Shown here in pieces: positions 9,124 through 18,400 of a DNA stretch of 64,000 nucleotides. Every line of letters starts with the position of its first letter. Position 1 is the first letter of the stretch. Location of the stretch: contig CAVZEV010000009.1 of NCBI GenBank assembly GCA_963774405.1, forward strand, positions 186,001 to 250,000, in the 5' to 3' direction. The translations under genes and the position numbers were made by a program. Origin of the DNA: VRUE01 sp963774405 (GTDB lineage: Bacteria; Actinomycetota; Thermoleophilia; Solirubrobacterales; 70-9). The notes below the pieces were generated by a model, which did not search any database, was not told the DNA's origin, and saw only the letters and a list, made by a program, of their open reading frames with translations.

Positions 9124-10256
9124 ATGAGCAAGCGTGTGGTCGTACTCGGTGCCGGCTTTGGCGGATTGGAGCTGAGCACGATGCTTTCGGAGGCCTCCGG
9201 CGGCGAGATCGAGGTGACGCTGATCGACAAGGCGGACTCCTTCGTCTTCGGCTTCTCCAAGCTCGACCTGATGTTCGGGCACGAGCAGCCCGCGGCGGTG
9301 CGGATCGCCTACGCCGATATCGCCAAGCCCGGGGTGCGGGTGCTGCGTGAGACGGTGACGGCGATCGATCCCGAGGCGCGGCGGGTGACCACAGACGCCG
9401 GGACGCAGGAGGGCGATGTGCTCGTCATCGCGCTCGGTGCCGACTACGACTTCGATGCCACTCCCGGCCTGCGCGAGGCGGGCAACGAGTTCTACTCGGT
9501 GGCCGGGGCCGAACGGCTTGCCGCGGTGATCCCGACCTTCACCGAGGGGCACGCGGTGGTCGGCGTCGCCGGGGCGCCGTTCAAGTGCCCGCCGGCGCCG
9601 AGCGAGTGCGCGCTGCTGCTCGACGAGGCGCTGCGCTCGCGCGGGGTGCGCGACGCCTGCCGGATCTCCTTCGTGATCCCGCTGCCGACGCCGGTGCCGC
9701 CCTCGCCGGAGGCCTCGGCGGCGCTCGAAGCGGAGTTCGCCGCGCGTGGGATCGAGCTGATCGCCGGCCGCCGCTTCAGCGCCCTCGACCCCGAGCGCAG
9801 CGTGGCGCTGCTCGACGACGGCAGCGAGCTGCCGTTCGACCTCTTCCTCGGCGTGCCCAAGCACCAGGCGCCCCGACGTGGTGATCGCCGGCGGCATCAC
9901 CGAGGACGGCTACATGCCGGTCGATCCGGCACGCTGGGACTCGCTTCCCGGGCGTCTACGCGGTGGGCGACGTCGCCACCGCGGGCGTGCCCAAGGCAGG
10001 CGTCTTCGCCGAGGGCGCGGCAAGATCGTCGCCCAGGAGCTGCTCGCCGAACTCGCCGGGGGCGAGGCGCCGGGTCGTCACTTCGGGCCAGGGCACCTGT
10101 TACATCGAGTTCGGCAGCGGCCGGGTCGGCAGCGTCGACATCGACTTCCTCTCTGGTCCGTCGCGAACCGGGAGCTTCAACGCGCCGTCCACCGAGCAGG
10201 TGGCCGAGAAGGAGCGCTTCGGCTCTACCCGCCGGGCGCGCTGGTTCGGTTCCTGA
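9124..10256 (+). CDS. FAD/NAD(P)-dependent oxidoreductase (sulfide:quinone reductase-like), multiply frameshifted
   Basis: The N-terminus has the FAD-binding dinucleotide fold VVVLGAGFGGLE and the pyridine-nucleotide-disulfide-oxidoreductase layout used by sulfide:quinone reductases and NDH-2-like enzymes. Segments LVIALGADYDF and GVAGAPFKCPPAPSECA (a Cys in the quinone-reductase region) follow. From about 9870 the reading frame changes at least four times (near 9871, 9945, 10020 and 10080). The pieces still spell conserved blocks: VVIAGGITEDGYMPVD, FPGVYAVGDVATAGVPKAG, KIVAQELLAEL and GQGTCYIEFGSG, ending at TGA 10254-10256. Four single-base indels within 210 bp suggest poor local sequence rather than biology. 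True length is about 375 residues. Confidence 0.7.
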
Positions 10257-10264
10257 GTGATGAA

Positions 10265-10288
10265 TTGACCCCGCGATAGGGGGGTCAA
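10265..10288. promoter_or_regulatory. Palindromic motif TTGACC-N12-GGTCAA, copy A
   Basis: Both 6-bp half sites are perfect inverted repeats around the spacer CCGCGATAGGGG. It lies between two convergent genes, 8 bp after one stop and 4 bp before the other. It is one of four copies in the window with identical 12-bp spacing. It could be a dimeric-regulator site or a bidirectional termination hairpin; the sequence alone does not decide. Confidence 0.5.
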
Positions 10289-10292
10289 TCGA

Positions 10293-11189
10293 TCATTGAA
10301 CGCCGAGGAAACGGTCGACTGCCCGGGTGAACTGGCGGCGCGCCTGGAAGAGAAAGGCGTGGGCGCCGGGGAAGACGCTGAGCTTGGCTCTGGGGACGCG
10401 CGCCGCGATCCGCCGCAGGTTGATCGGCGGCACCACAGGGTCCTGAGCGCCGGCGGCGGCCAGAGTCGGAGCGGCGATGGCCGCCAGCTGGCGGTAGTTG
10501 CGGTTGCTGCGCAGCCAGGGGTCCTCGGCGGCGACCTGGCGGTGCGTGGTCGCCGCGGGCACGTGGAAGTCGTCGGGGATCTCTCCGCTCTGGCTGGCGA
10601 TTTCGAGGCGGCGCAGGAAGCGCCGACCCTCGGCCTGGCGGCCTGGCGGGTAGAGCTCGCGCAGGATGTCGGCTTCGGAGGGGTCGGGCTCGCTGTCGAT
10701 CGCCTGGGCCTTCGGGGTGCCGAGCACGGTGCGGCTGCCGCCGGGGTTGGTGCCGGCGAGGATCAGGCGGGAGACGCGGGCCGGGTGGTCGATCGCGAGG
10801 CGCTGGGCGACGAAGCCGCCCATCGACCAGCCGAGCACGTCGACTCGCGGCAGGCCGATGGCGCCCATCAGGCCCGCGGTGGCGTTGGCGAGGGAGTCGA
10901 AGCTGCGCCCGTGCCACGGTCCCGACTTCCCCACCCCGGGGTAGTCGAAGAGGACGAGGCGGTGATCGCGCGCCAGCAGGCGCAGCAGCGCCGGGTCCCA
11001 TTCGGCCATCGTCGAGCCGGTGCCGATCAGCATCACCAGCGGCGGCCCCTGGCCGCGTTCGTACCAGGCGATCCTGGTGTGACCGACCGGGGTGACGTGG
11101 ACCTTGGCTCGGAAAGGCGCCGCCGAGCTCTGGCCGCAGCCGGTGAGCAGGGCCGCGAGGCCGAGGTAGATCGCCAGACGTGCCCTCAT
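10293..11189 (-). CDS. Alpha/beta-hydrolase lipoprotein
   Basis: The 298-residue protein begins with a lipoprotein signal peptide (lipobox LLTGC, Cys near residue 18), so it is probably anchored outside the membrane. The mature part has the alpha/beta-hydrolase motifs: oxyanion strand PPLVMLIGTGSTMAEWD, the turn DYPGVGKSG, the nucleophile elbow GWSMGG (Ser near residue 124), the acid region AAGAQDPVVP, and histidine in FPGAHAFLFQ. An exported esterase or peroxidase-like hydrolase is plausible; the substrate is unknown. It is convergent with the FAD oxidoreductase across motif copy A. Confidence 0.83.
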   Translation of the reverse strand: MRARLAIYLGLAALLTGCGQSSAAPFRAKVHVTPVGHTRIAWYERGQGPPLVMLIGTGSTMAEWDPALLRLLARDHRLVLFDYPGVGKSGPWHGRSFDSLANATAGLMGAIGLPRVDVLGWSMGGFVAQRLAIDHPARVSRLILAGTNPGGSRTVLGTPKAQAIDSEPDPSEADILRELYPPGRQAEGRRFLRRLEIASQSGEIPDDFHVPAATTHRQVAAEDPWLRSNRNYRQLAAIAAPTLAAAGAQDPVVPPINLRRIAARVPRAKLSVFPGAHAFLFQARRQFTRAVDRFLGVQ

Positions 11190-11221
11190 CCTCGCAGCCT
11201 AGAGCCGAATGCGGCCGCGGC

Positions 11222-14200
11222 TCAGCGCCTGTAGAGGAGCGAGGTGTGCTTGTGGGCTTGTCCTCCCGCGGGCGTGGTGAGGGAAATCGAGATCGCGATG
11301 CGAAGGCTGGCACCACGCGCCGCCTCCCGCACGGCGCGGGCGCTCGGCGCGATCGTCAAGCGCGTGGTCTTTGCACCCGATGTCTGCGCTGAGGCAGCTC
11401 CGTAGGCGAAGCGCTTGGCGGGCCGAGCGAGGGCAGTGGGTCGCCTGGCCGAGGTGGGCCTGCCGCTTGGGCACCTCGGTCGCAGCCCGCCGGCCCGTTG
11501 CCGGCGTCGTGTCCGGCGGTGGGCGAGGATCGCCGTCGCTGCCGCGTCGAAGCGTCCCGGGCCTGAGGCCAGCAGCGAGAGCACGACCCGCCCGTTGCAG
11601 CCGGTCGTGATGCCGCGGAGGTCGAAGCCGGCCGGGGCCGGCGGCGCAGGAACGGTCGGTGGGGCACCCGAGCTGGGCCCCCCTCCGCCTTTGGTGTCGA
11701 CCGGCGTGGTGACGACCACGGTCTTGGAGACGCTGTCTTTCAGGCCCGCATCGTCCGTGACGGTGAGGGTGGCGGTGTATTCGCCGTCCTGGGCATAGGT
11801 GTGCAGGAGTTTGGTCCCTTTGCTCTGCAGGCCGTCCCCGAAGTCCCAGCTCCATTGCTCGATCGTGCCGTCCGGATCGCTCGATGATGAGCCATCGAAG
11901 GCGAGCGTTCGTGCCCCGGCTTGCTCCGCAGCGCTTGCCTCGAAGTCGGCGTGCGGCGGTGCCGGTGCGACGCTGATCGGCCGCGAGGTTTCCGCCGAGT
12001 TGCCTTCGTCGTCCGTCACCGTGAGGGCCACCGTGTAATCGCCGGCCTGTGCGTAGGCGTGGGAGGGCGAGGCGCCGCTTGCGTGGGGCCCGTCGCCGAA
12101 ATCCCATTTGTAGCTTTCGATCCCGTGACCGGTGGGACTCGATGCCGAGCCGGTGAACTGGATCGGCTGCGTCGCGATTGGCGCATCTGGGGTGCTCGAG
12201 AAGCCGGCCAGCAGCGCTGCCGCCTCCTGCTCGGCAAGTGCGCGGTAGGGCGAGAGCCCACCCGAAGGAGCACTCAGCCCGGCACCGACCGCAGTACATG
12301 CCTCGGCCTGCGGACAGGACGCGGCGAACAACCAGCTTTCGTGCCACCACCCCGGCGGCTGCGGGGCGCCCGGTATTTCCAGGACGGACCAGCTCGTTCC
12401 GTTCCAGCGCTCGCCCAACACCTCCGCGTAGTTGCCGGAATCGGCTATCTGGCGGTAGCTGCCCACCGCGGTGCATGAGTCGGCCGAGGCGCAGGAGACG
12501 CCTGAGAGGCTGGCTTCTTCGCTCGCGGCGGGCTCGGGGATCGCTTGGAGCGACCAGGCGCTGCCGTTCCAGCGCTCCGCCAGGGGTCCCCAGTGGTACT
12601 CCGTGCCGAACTTGGCGAGATGGCCGCCGACAGCCATGCACGCTGAAGGCGAATCACAGGAGACCGCTTCCAGCCGGTTGGTTGGGTGCGTCCCGCCAAG
12701 TTCGACCGTGCTCAGGGTCTGCCATTCGATCCCGTTCCAGCGCTCGGCCAGGGTCGTTTCTTCTTCCACTTCGTGGTTGAAGCCCACGGCGGTGCAGGAG
12801 CTCGTAGTGGGGCAGGACACTGCCAGCAGCCTGCTTCCCGAGGTTGCGCCTGGGCTCGGCGCGGGCTGGATGGCCCAGGCAGCACCGTTCCAGCGCCCGA
12901 CCAGGGGGCGCTTGACGCCGCCGCTGCCTTCGCTGTAGCCAACGGCCGTGCAGGCGGTCGCGGAGGTGCACGAGACGCCGTTCAGCAGAGCGGCGACAGC
13001 GCCGCTGGGGATCGGGGCGGGGAGGATCTCCCATTTGCCCCCGTCCCAGTGCTCGACCAACGGCTTCACCGATTCGCTCGGGGCCCTGTAGTACCCGACG
13101 GCGAGGCAGTCGTTCGCCGAGCTGCACGACACGCTGCCGAGCAGGGCGTACCAGTTGTGCATCCAGCCTTCGTCCAGTTCCGGCGGGTTCGGTGTTTCCA
13201 TCGCCGACCATTCGGTTCCGTCCCAGGCCTCGGCCAGGGTGACTTCGGTGTGCACGGCGAGGCTCCAGTTCTCGCCGACCGCCATGCACCGGTTCGCCTC
13301 CACGCAGGAGACGTCGAAAGCCCGGTGCCCGCTACCCGAGTTGGGTGGCTGGGGAAGGGTCTCAGGGTCCAGTGGGACGGGGCTGTGAGGAATTCCTCGT
13401 CATCGCCGCGGACGAGCCCGGCGCCGTTCTTGGCAGTGGCGCGGAAGTGGTAGGCGTGGGATGGGCCAAGGTCGCTCACCGGGGCGCTCACCTCGATGTC
13501 TTCCTCGCCGGGGTCGATGTGTTCCGCTCTGACCGGGACCTTGAACCCGTAGGAGTCAGTCGGCCCGTATTCGAAGTAGTAGGTCGTTTCGAGTCCTTCC
13601 GGGTTGATGGTCGCGTGCAGGGTCGCGCCTGAGGCCCGGATGTCACTGGCAGTACCGGTGGTGACCTGCGGCGGGGTCGTGCCGAAGGAGCGGTCGACAC
13701 CGGGAACTGCCCCGGCCGAATTGGTCGCGACTATCCGGTAGTGGTAGGGCGTGTGGCCCTGGAGGCCTTCGATTGCCTGGCTCACCTCCACGTATCCGGA
13801 ATTGGACCCGATGCCCTCGCCCGCGATCGGGACGCTGGTTCCGTAGTCGGTCGTTTCCCCGTATTCGAACCAGTATTCGGTCGTCAGTCCGTCCGGTTCG
13901 ATTGACCCGTGCAGGACCGCCTTGCCGGCGTCGAGGACCGTGGCTGCTTCGGTGACCGCCGTCGGCAGCGAGAACGGTCCTTCCGGAGTGCCCCAGCCGC
14001 TTGGCCCGTCGTAGCCGGGGGCTGCCTGACAGAGATAGGTGGCGTCGAAGCCGGTCTGGCTTTCGCTTGCGCAGTGGCCGTTTTCCCCTTCGCTCACATC
14101 GAAGAGGCCGACATCGTTGCCCGCACGCCAAAAACCGCTCGGCCCGCTGGCGCGAAAGGAGGCGGTGGAGAGGGCCTCGATGCCGGCGACGAGCGGCGTG

Positions 14201-15264
14201 GCGACGCTGGTTCCGCCCAGGAGTTCCCAGCCCGACTGTTGGTAGCTGTCATAGACCGAGACAGGTGTTTGCGGGTCCGCGACGGCGGAGACGTCGGCGA
14301 GCGACCGGCCCGGGCAGCCCGGGTCCTTTTGCCAGGCGGGCTTGGCCTCGTAGCTGCTGCAGCCGCTGCCGGCGCCCGACCAGGCGCTCTCGGCCCAGCC
14401 GCGAGCGTTGCCGGACCGGTTGAGCCTGGTGCCGCCGACGGCGATTGTGAAAGGCGATGCCGCCGGGTAGTAGACGCCGTATCCCCAGTCGCCGGTGGCG
14501 AAGAGGGTTGGTATGCCGGGGTGGTCGAAGCGCGGGTCTTCGGTCGCCTCGCCGGCGAACTCTTCGCTTGCCCAGCTGTCGCTGATCACTGTTGCGCCCA
14601 GGCTCGCCGCGGTTTCGACGGCGGCCGCCATGTCGTCGAGTTCGTTGCTGTCAGCCTCGACCAGGACGATTCGGCACTGCGGACAGGTCGCCGAGACCAT
14701 GTCGAGGTCCAGTGACGTCTCCAGCGCCCAGCCGGCATTCGGTTCGGGGTAGTTGCCGGATTCTCCGGCCTGGTTCACCTTGGCGAAGCATGCGCTCGCC
14801 GAGGTGCAGGCCGGCAGGCCGTAGTGGCTGCGATAGGCGCCGAGGTCGGATTCTGCGCTCGGGTCGTCGTAGGCGATCGTGATCGCCACCAGCCGGCCTT
14901 CTCCGCCCGTGTTGGGGAGGCCGTAGGCGGAGCGTAGGTCCGCGGGCGAGAAGCCGCCGAGCTGTCCGCTGCCTTCGAGGTCCGGGCCGGTGACCGGAGC
15001 GCCCCGCCGGGTCGGCACGACCGCGGTCATGCAGGAGACCCGCTCGCTGGTCGGGGGCGGGCAGGCGGCGTAGGGCCTGGTTTCGCTGGGATGTCGCGAG
15101 TACGGTTCGATCGCCGCAGGTGAGCCCGCGACCTTCGCTCCAGCGAGCGCCGCCCCGGACGCCGGCCAAACGGTCCCGCCGGGTGAGGCGCCGGCGATTC
15201 CCGGCGCGGCGATGGTGCAGGCAAGAGCCAACAGGCAGGCGCTCGCAGCTCGACCGACCTCCAA
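11222..15264 (-). CDS. Very large secreted sedolisin-type (S53) serine protease with C-AVG repeats and PKD domains, one frameshift
   Basis: Two overlapping frames join near 13340-13400 into one product of about 1,345 residues. TTG 15264 is preferred over GTG 15273 because GGGGAGG sits 9 bp upstream of it. Order: signal peptide; pro-region and S53 catalytic domain (ETSLDLDM with Glu/Asp, LFATGDWGYG, catalytic GGTSVATP near residue 345); two fibronectin-like repeats marked YWFEYGETTDYG and YYFEYGPTDSYG; about six repeats of the type SCxxxxxCxAVG...ERWNGxxW; two PKD-like domains (YKWDFGDG, WSWDFGDG); a basic beta-rich tail. Sedolisins are usually acid-active endopeptidases. A local disturbance near 11540 may be a second indel pair. 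It was probably secreted to degrade or bind extracellular polymers. Confidence 0.78.
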
Positions 15265-15352
15265 GTTGCACACCTCCCCGTGGATTTCGTCTTCGGCCTG
15301 AGGGAGCAGTGCCCAGTCCAGGCATCAAACAGAGATCGCTGACCAATTAGTC

Positions 15353-16273
15353 ATGGGTTTATATAGCGGTGGGCGACCTGTCGCAAGCGCATCGGTGGTT
15401 AGGCCGGTCGCTAGATTTGACCCGTGGCCGAGTGCCCTCTACTACGCGATTCCGGCGTTCGTGCTGCTGCTCGTGATGGAGCTGCTCTCGTTCAGGTACC
15501 TGCGCGACGACGACCTGGTCGGCTACGAGGCGCGCGACACGCGCACCAGCCTGACAATGGGTGGCGGCAACGTCGTCATCAACGCGGTCTGGAAGTTGGT
15601 CGTACTGGTCGCCTACGCGGGGCTGTATGAGCTGACGCCGCTGCGGATGCCGGCGGATCAGTGGTGGACCTACGTGCTGCTCTTCCTCGCCGACGACCTC
15701 GCCTACTACTGGTTCCACCGCGTCCACCACGAGGTGCGGGTCTTCTGGGCCAGCCACGTCGTCCACCACTCCTCCGAGCACTACAACCTCTCGACCGCGC
15801 TGCGCCAGACCTGGACGCCGATGACGGCGCTGCCCTTCTGGGCGCCGCTGGCGCTGCTCGGCTTCGCCCCCTGGATGATCCTGCTGCAGATCTCGATCAG
15901 CCTGATCTACCAGTTCTGGATTCACACCGAGCGGGTGGGCAAGCTGCCGGCGCCGATCGAGTTCTTCTTCAACACGCCCTCGCACCACCGCGTTCACCAC
16001 GGCGCCAACGAGGTCTACCTCGACCGCAACTACGGCGGCATCCTGATCGTCTGGGACCGCCTCTTCGGTACCTACCAGGGCGAGACCGAGCGGGTCCGCT
16101 ACGGGCTGACCAAGAACATCCGCAGCTTCCGCCCGGCCAAGGTCGCCTTCCACGAGTTCGCCGATATCGCCCGTGACGTGCGCGCGGCAGAGACCTGGCG
16201 CGAGCGGCTCGGCTACGTCTTTCGCGGCCCAGGCTGGTCGCCCGACGGCAGCGGCAGCGGCACCCGCGGCTGA
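15353..16273 (+). CDS. Sterol desaturase/fatty-acid hydroxylase family membrane protein
   Basis: The protein has up to 306 residues. ATG 15353 overlaps an AT-rich, promoter-like stretch (TTTATATAG), so GTG 15395 or a start nearer the first helix is more likely. Four hydrophobic segments surround the di-iron histidine clusters of the family: HRVHHE, HVVHHSSEHYN, HTERVG and HHRVHH, followed by GILIVWDRLFGTY. These residues bind a non-haem di-iron centre that hydroxylates or desaturates lipids in the membrane. The substrate is unknown. It is divergent from the large protease. Confidence 0.85.
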   Translation: MGLYSGGRPVASASVVRPVARFDPWPSALYYAIPAFVLLLVMELLSFRYLRDDDLVGYEARDTRTSLTMGGGNVVINAVWKLVVLVAYAGLYELTPLRMPADQWWTYVLLFLADDLAYYWFHRVHHEVRVFWASHVVHHSSEHYNLSTALRQTWTPMTALPFWAPLALLGFAPWMILLQISISLIYQFWIHTERVGKLPAPIEFFFNTPSHHRVHHGANEVYLDRNYGGILIVWDRLFGTYQGETERVRYGLTKNIRSFRPAKVAFHEFADIARDVRAAETWRERLGYVFRGPGWSPDGSGSGTRG

Positions 16274-16312
16274 CCCGTTTGGGGCTCTAAACCGCCGGGT
16301 ACTGATGGCGGC

Positions 16313-16453
16313 ATGGAGCTATCGATACTGCTGGTGATCATTGGGATCGTCTTGGCGATCCTCGTCAACTACATCCTCGGGATCATCGTGATCCTGATCG
16401 GGTTGGCGCTGCTCTTGCTACCGCGCTTGAGGGGTGGTGCTCGCGAAGTCTGA
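16313..16453 (+). CDS. 46-residue hydrophobic membrane peptide
   Basis: The ORF runs from ATG 16313 to TGA 16451-16453. It is almost entirely one or two hydrophobic helices (MELSILLVIIGIVLAIL and LGIIVILIGLALLLL), followed by a short basic tail with PRLRGG. It lies 40 bp after the desaturase-like gene and 23 bp before the next membrane-anchored gene on the same strand, so it may be part of their operon. Small proteins of this type are common in actinobacteria and mostly uncharacterised. Confidence 0.5.
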   Translation: MELSILLVIIGIVLAILVNYILGIIVILIGLALLLLPRLRGGAREV

Positions 16454-16475
16454 AGTCTGATGTAAAGCTTGCTCG

Positions 16476-17069
16476 ATGGACCCCTGGAAGCTTCCTCTCA
16501 TAGTTGCCGGGGTTGTGGTGCCAATCGTCGCGGCCTTCATGCTTGGTGGACCGGGTGTGGGGGTCGCGATTGGTGCGTTGGCGGTGCTTGGACTGCTCGT
16601 CTTCGCGATTCGCCAGCGGCCCGAGGGGCCGATCGCCTCGGCCGACCGGCGCGACGCCAGGCACCACGTGCTGATCGTCGCCGCCGGCGGGGTGGAGGAG
16701 CCGGCCGACGTGGCGCGGATCACCGGCATTGCCGGGATCGCCGCGGGCGACGGCGAGGAGGACGAGGTGCGGGTGCTGGTGCCGGCCCGGATCGGCTTCC
16801 TCGACCGCTGGGCCTCCGACGTCGAGGACGCCCGCCACCGCGCCCAGCAGCGCCTGGTGATGACCGTGGCGGCGCTGGCCAAGGCGGGCGTGGCGGCCGA
16901 GGCGCGGGTCGGCGACGAGGACATCGTGCAGGCGGTCGAGGACCAGCTGCAGAGCTACCCCGCGACCGAGGTGGTGCTGGTCAGCGGCGAGGGCGACGAG
17001 GCCGAGGAGGCGGCCGCCGAGCTGCGCTCACGCCTGCGCGCCGAGTTCCACCACGTCGAGGGCGGCTGA
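16476..17069 (+). CDS. Membrane-anchored protein with universal-stress-like cytoplasmic domain
   Basis: The protein has 197 residues: two N-terminal membrane helices (about 6-24 and 28-45), then a soluble alpha/beta domain. In that domain, strand-helix units HHVLIVAAGG, DEVRVLVPAR and TEVVLVSGEG alternate with charged helices, as in the universal-stress-protein (UspA) fold. No clear ATP-binding G-x2-G-x9-G motif is visible, so nucleotide binding is doubtful. ATG 16476 is the start. The function is unknown. It is convergent with the frameshifted secreted-protein gene, which ends 2 bp beyond its stop. Confidence 0.65.
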   Translation: MDPWKLPLIVAGVVVPIVAAFMLGGPGVGVAIGALAVLGLLVFAIRQRPEGPIASADRRDARHHVLIVAAGGVEEPADVARITGIAGIAAGDGEEDEVRVLVPARIGFLDRWASDVEDARHRAQQRLVMTVAALAKAGVAAEARVGDEDIVQAVEDQLQSYPATEVVLVSGEGDEAEEAAAELRSRLRAEFHHVEGG

Positions 17070-17070
17070 C

Positions 17071-18097
17071 TCAGCAGGGGTGGGGGCGGGCGGCGCTCTT
17101 GACTACCTGGAAGGCGCGGCCGGGGATGCGCTTGAGCTGGTCGAGGTTCTCGTCGTCCCAGCGGCGGTCGCTGCTGCCGCTGAAGATACCAGTTGGAGCC
17201 GTTGTCGGCGACGATCAGGCCGTAGCGCTTCATCGCCGCGGCGATCGCCCTGGCGCCGCCGCTGAAGCGGCCGAGGCCGTAGCCGGGCTTGAGCCGGAGG
17301 CGCGTGCCCATCGCCGGCGCGTTGGGGTTGGAGGTGTCGCCGGCGCAGTGGGAGGCGGGGTGGACCCAGGCGTTGCGGGTGCTGTCGAAGGTGACGCGGA
17401 TCGCGTGGTCGAGGTGCCCGGCGGCGACCTCGTCGTAGCGGACCAGGCCGGGGAAGATCGGCAGGCCGGCGGCGTCGGCCGAGGTCCAGGAATCGGGACG
17501 GCGGCGCGGCCGAGCGCAGGTCCCAGCGGGCGCCCGAGTCGGCGTTCCAGTGCGGCCGCCGCCGCGCGCCTGAAGAAGGCGCGGTAGAGCTCGTACAGCG
17601 TGCAGGCGGAGCGGTCGACGACGAGCACGTGGCGGTCGCCGTCGCTGCGGCCGCCGCCCTCGACCGGCGCGCCGCTCGGGGATCGGGAAGGGGCCGCGGT
17701 CGCTCTCGTCGCCGTAGGCGGTGTAGTGGATCGGCAGCTTGCGCTCGGCGCGGCGCCGACCACCGCGTAGGGGAAGCCGTAGGCGCGCGGCGAGCCGAAG
17801 TCGGGGTGGAGCAGGTCGCCGCCATGGGCGTCGATGTAGGCGATCGTCGCGGCCGAGTTGCGGGCGACGCGGCGCCCTGGAGATGTCCTGGTTCCAGGCG
17901 GCCTCGCTGGGCAGGGACGGCGCGCGGCGGCGAGAGCCAGGCGGCGGGTCGGGGAAGACCGGGCAGCCGCCGAGGTCGGGGTAGGGGCCGAGCGGCTGCG
18001 CCGAGACGGAGACCGCGACCGCGGTCGCGACCAGCGCCAGTCCCAGCACCGCGGCGAACGCGCGCCTCCGAGCTTGACCCCGCTCCGGCGTGGTCAA
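17071..18097 (-). pseudogene. Exported protein of unknown function, multiply frameshifted
   Basis: One exported protein of about 340 residues can be pieced together from three frames. It has an N-terminal membrane or signal segment (FAAVLGLALVATAVAVSVSA). Blocks then follow in order: PSLPSEAAWNQDIS, AERKLPIHYTAYGDESDRG, HVLVVDRSACTLYELYRAFF, PIFPGLVRYDEVAAGHLDHA, WVHPASHCAG, GTRLRLKPGYGLGRFSG and MKRYGLIVADNGSNWY, ending at TGA 17071-17073. At least five frame changes are needed. The conserved content argues for sequence errors, though genuine decay cannot be excluded. The likely TTG start (18097) falls exactly on the edge of palindrome copy B. Similar uncharacterised secreted proteins occur in other actinobacteria (from memory). 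Confidence 0.6.
18074..18097. promoter_or_regulatory. Palindromic motif TTGACC-N12-GGTCAA, copy B
   Basis: Both half sites are perfect, around the spacer CCGCTCCGGCGT. It sits at the 5' end of the minus-strand exported-protein gene and 15 bp below the small membrane-protein gene. The putative TTG start codon is part of it. Spacing is identical to copies A, C and D. Confidence 0.5.
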
Positions 18098-18111
18098 TCA
18101 TCGCCGCTCGG

Positions 18112-18371
18112 TCATCGCCGGCGATCGCGGTCGCGGACCTGGAGCCGGCCCGATCTCCAGCTCGGTCGACTTGCGAGCTTGCGGATCGCGGCCTGCTCGA
18201 CGGCAAGCGCGCCTGATCGTGAGCCGGCCGATCGCGAAGCCGCCGATCGCCGCTGCGCCGACGGCGAGCGCGCCGACCGCCATCGCGCCGCGGGCCTGCA
18301 TCCCGGTGGCGGTGATGGGCCTGATCTCGGGCCGGAAGAAGGAGATGCCGAATCGCTGGACATCGCCCCAA
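18112..18371 (-). pseudogene. Small 'AVGALAVG' repeat membrane protein, frameshifted
   Basis: Joined across frames this reads as a protein of about 85 residues: FRPEIRPITATGMQARGAM, then the Ala/Gly/Ile-rich repeat AVGALAVGAAAIGGFAIGRL, then TIRRA, LAVEQAAIRKL and finally RLQVRDRDRR at stop 18112-18114. Indels are needed near the start (TTGGGG run at about 18368), near 18215 and in a compensating pair near 18175-18150. The single-frame ATG version (18301) has a scrambled C-terminus. The repeat resembles a common small actinobacterial membrane family of unknown role. It lies directly upstream of the exported-protein gene on the same strand. Confidence 0.45.
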
Positions 18372-18400
18372 CCGTAGCGCGGTTAGCCTGCGCGGCGCTG

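Noticed and set aside
13066..13303. Separate start for the C-AVG/PKD protein at 13303
   Set aside because: The repeat pattern continues upstream of that ATG (AFDVSCVEANRC), so the ORF is the second half of the protease gene.
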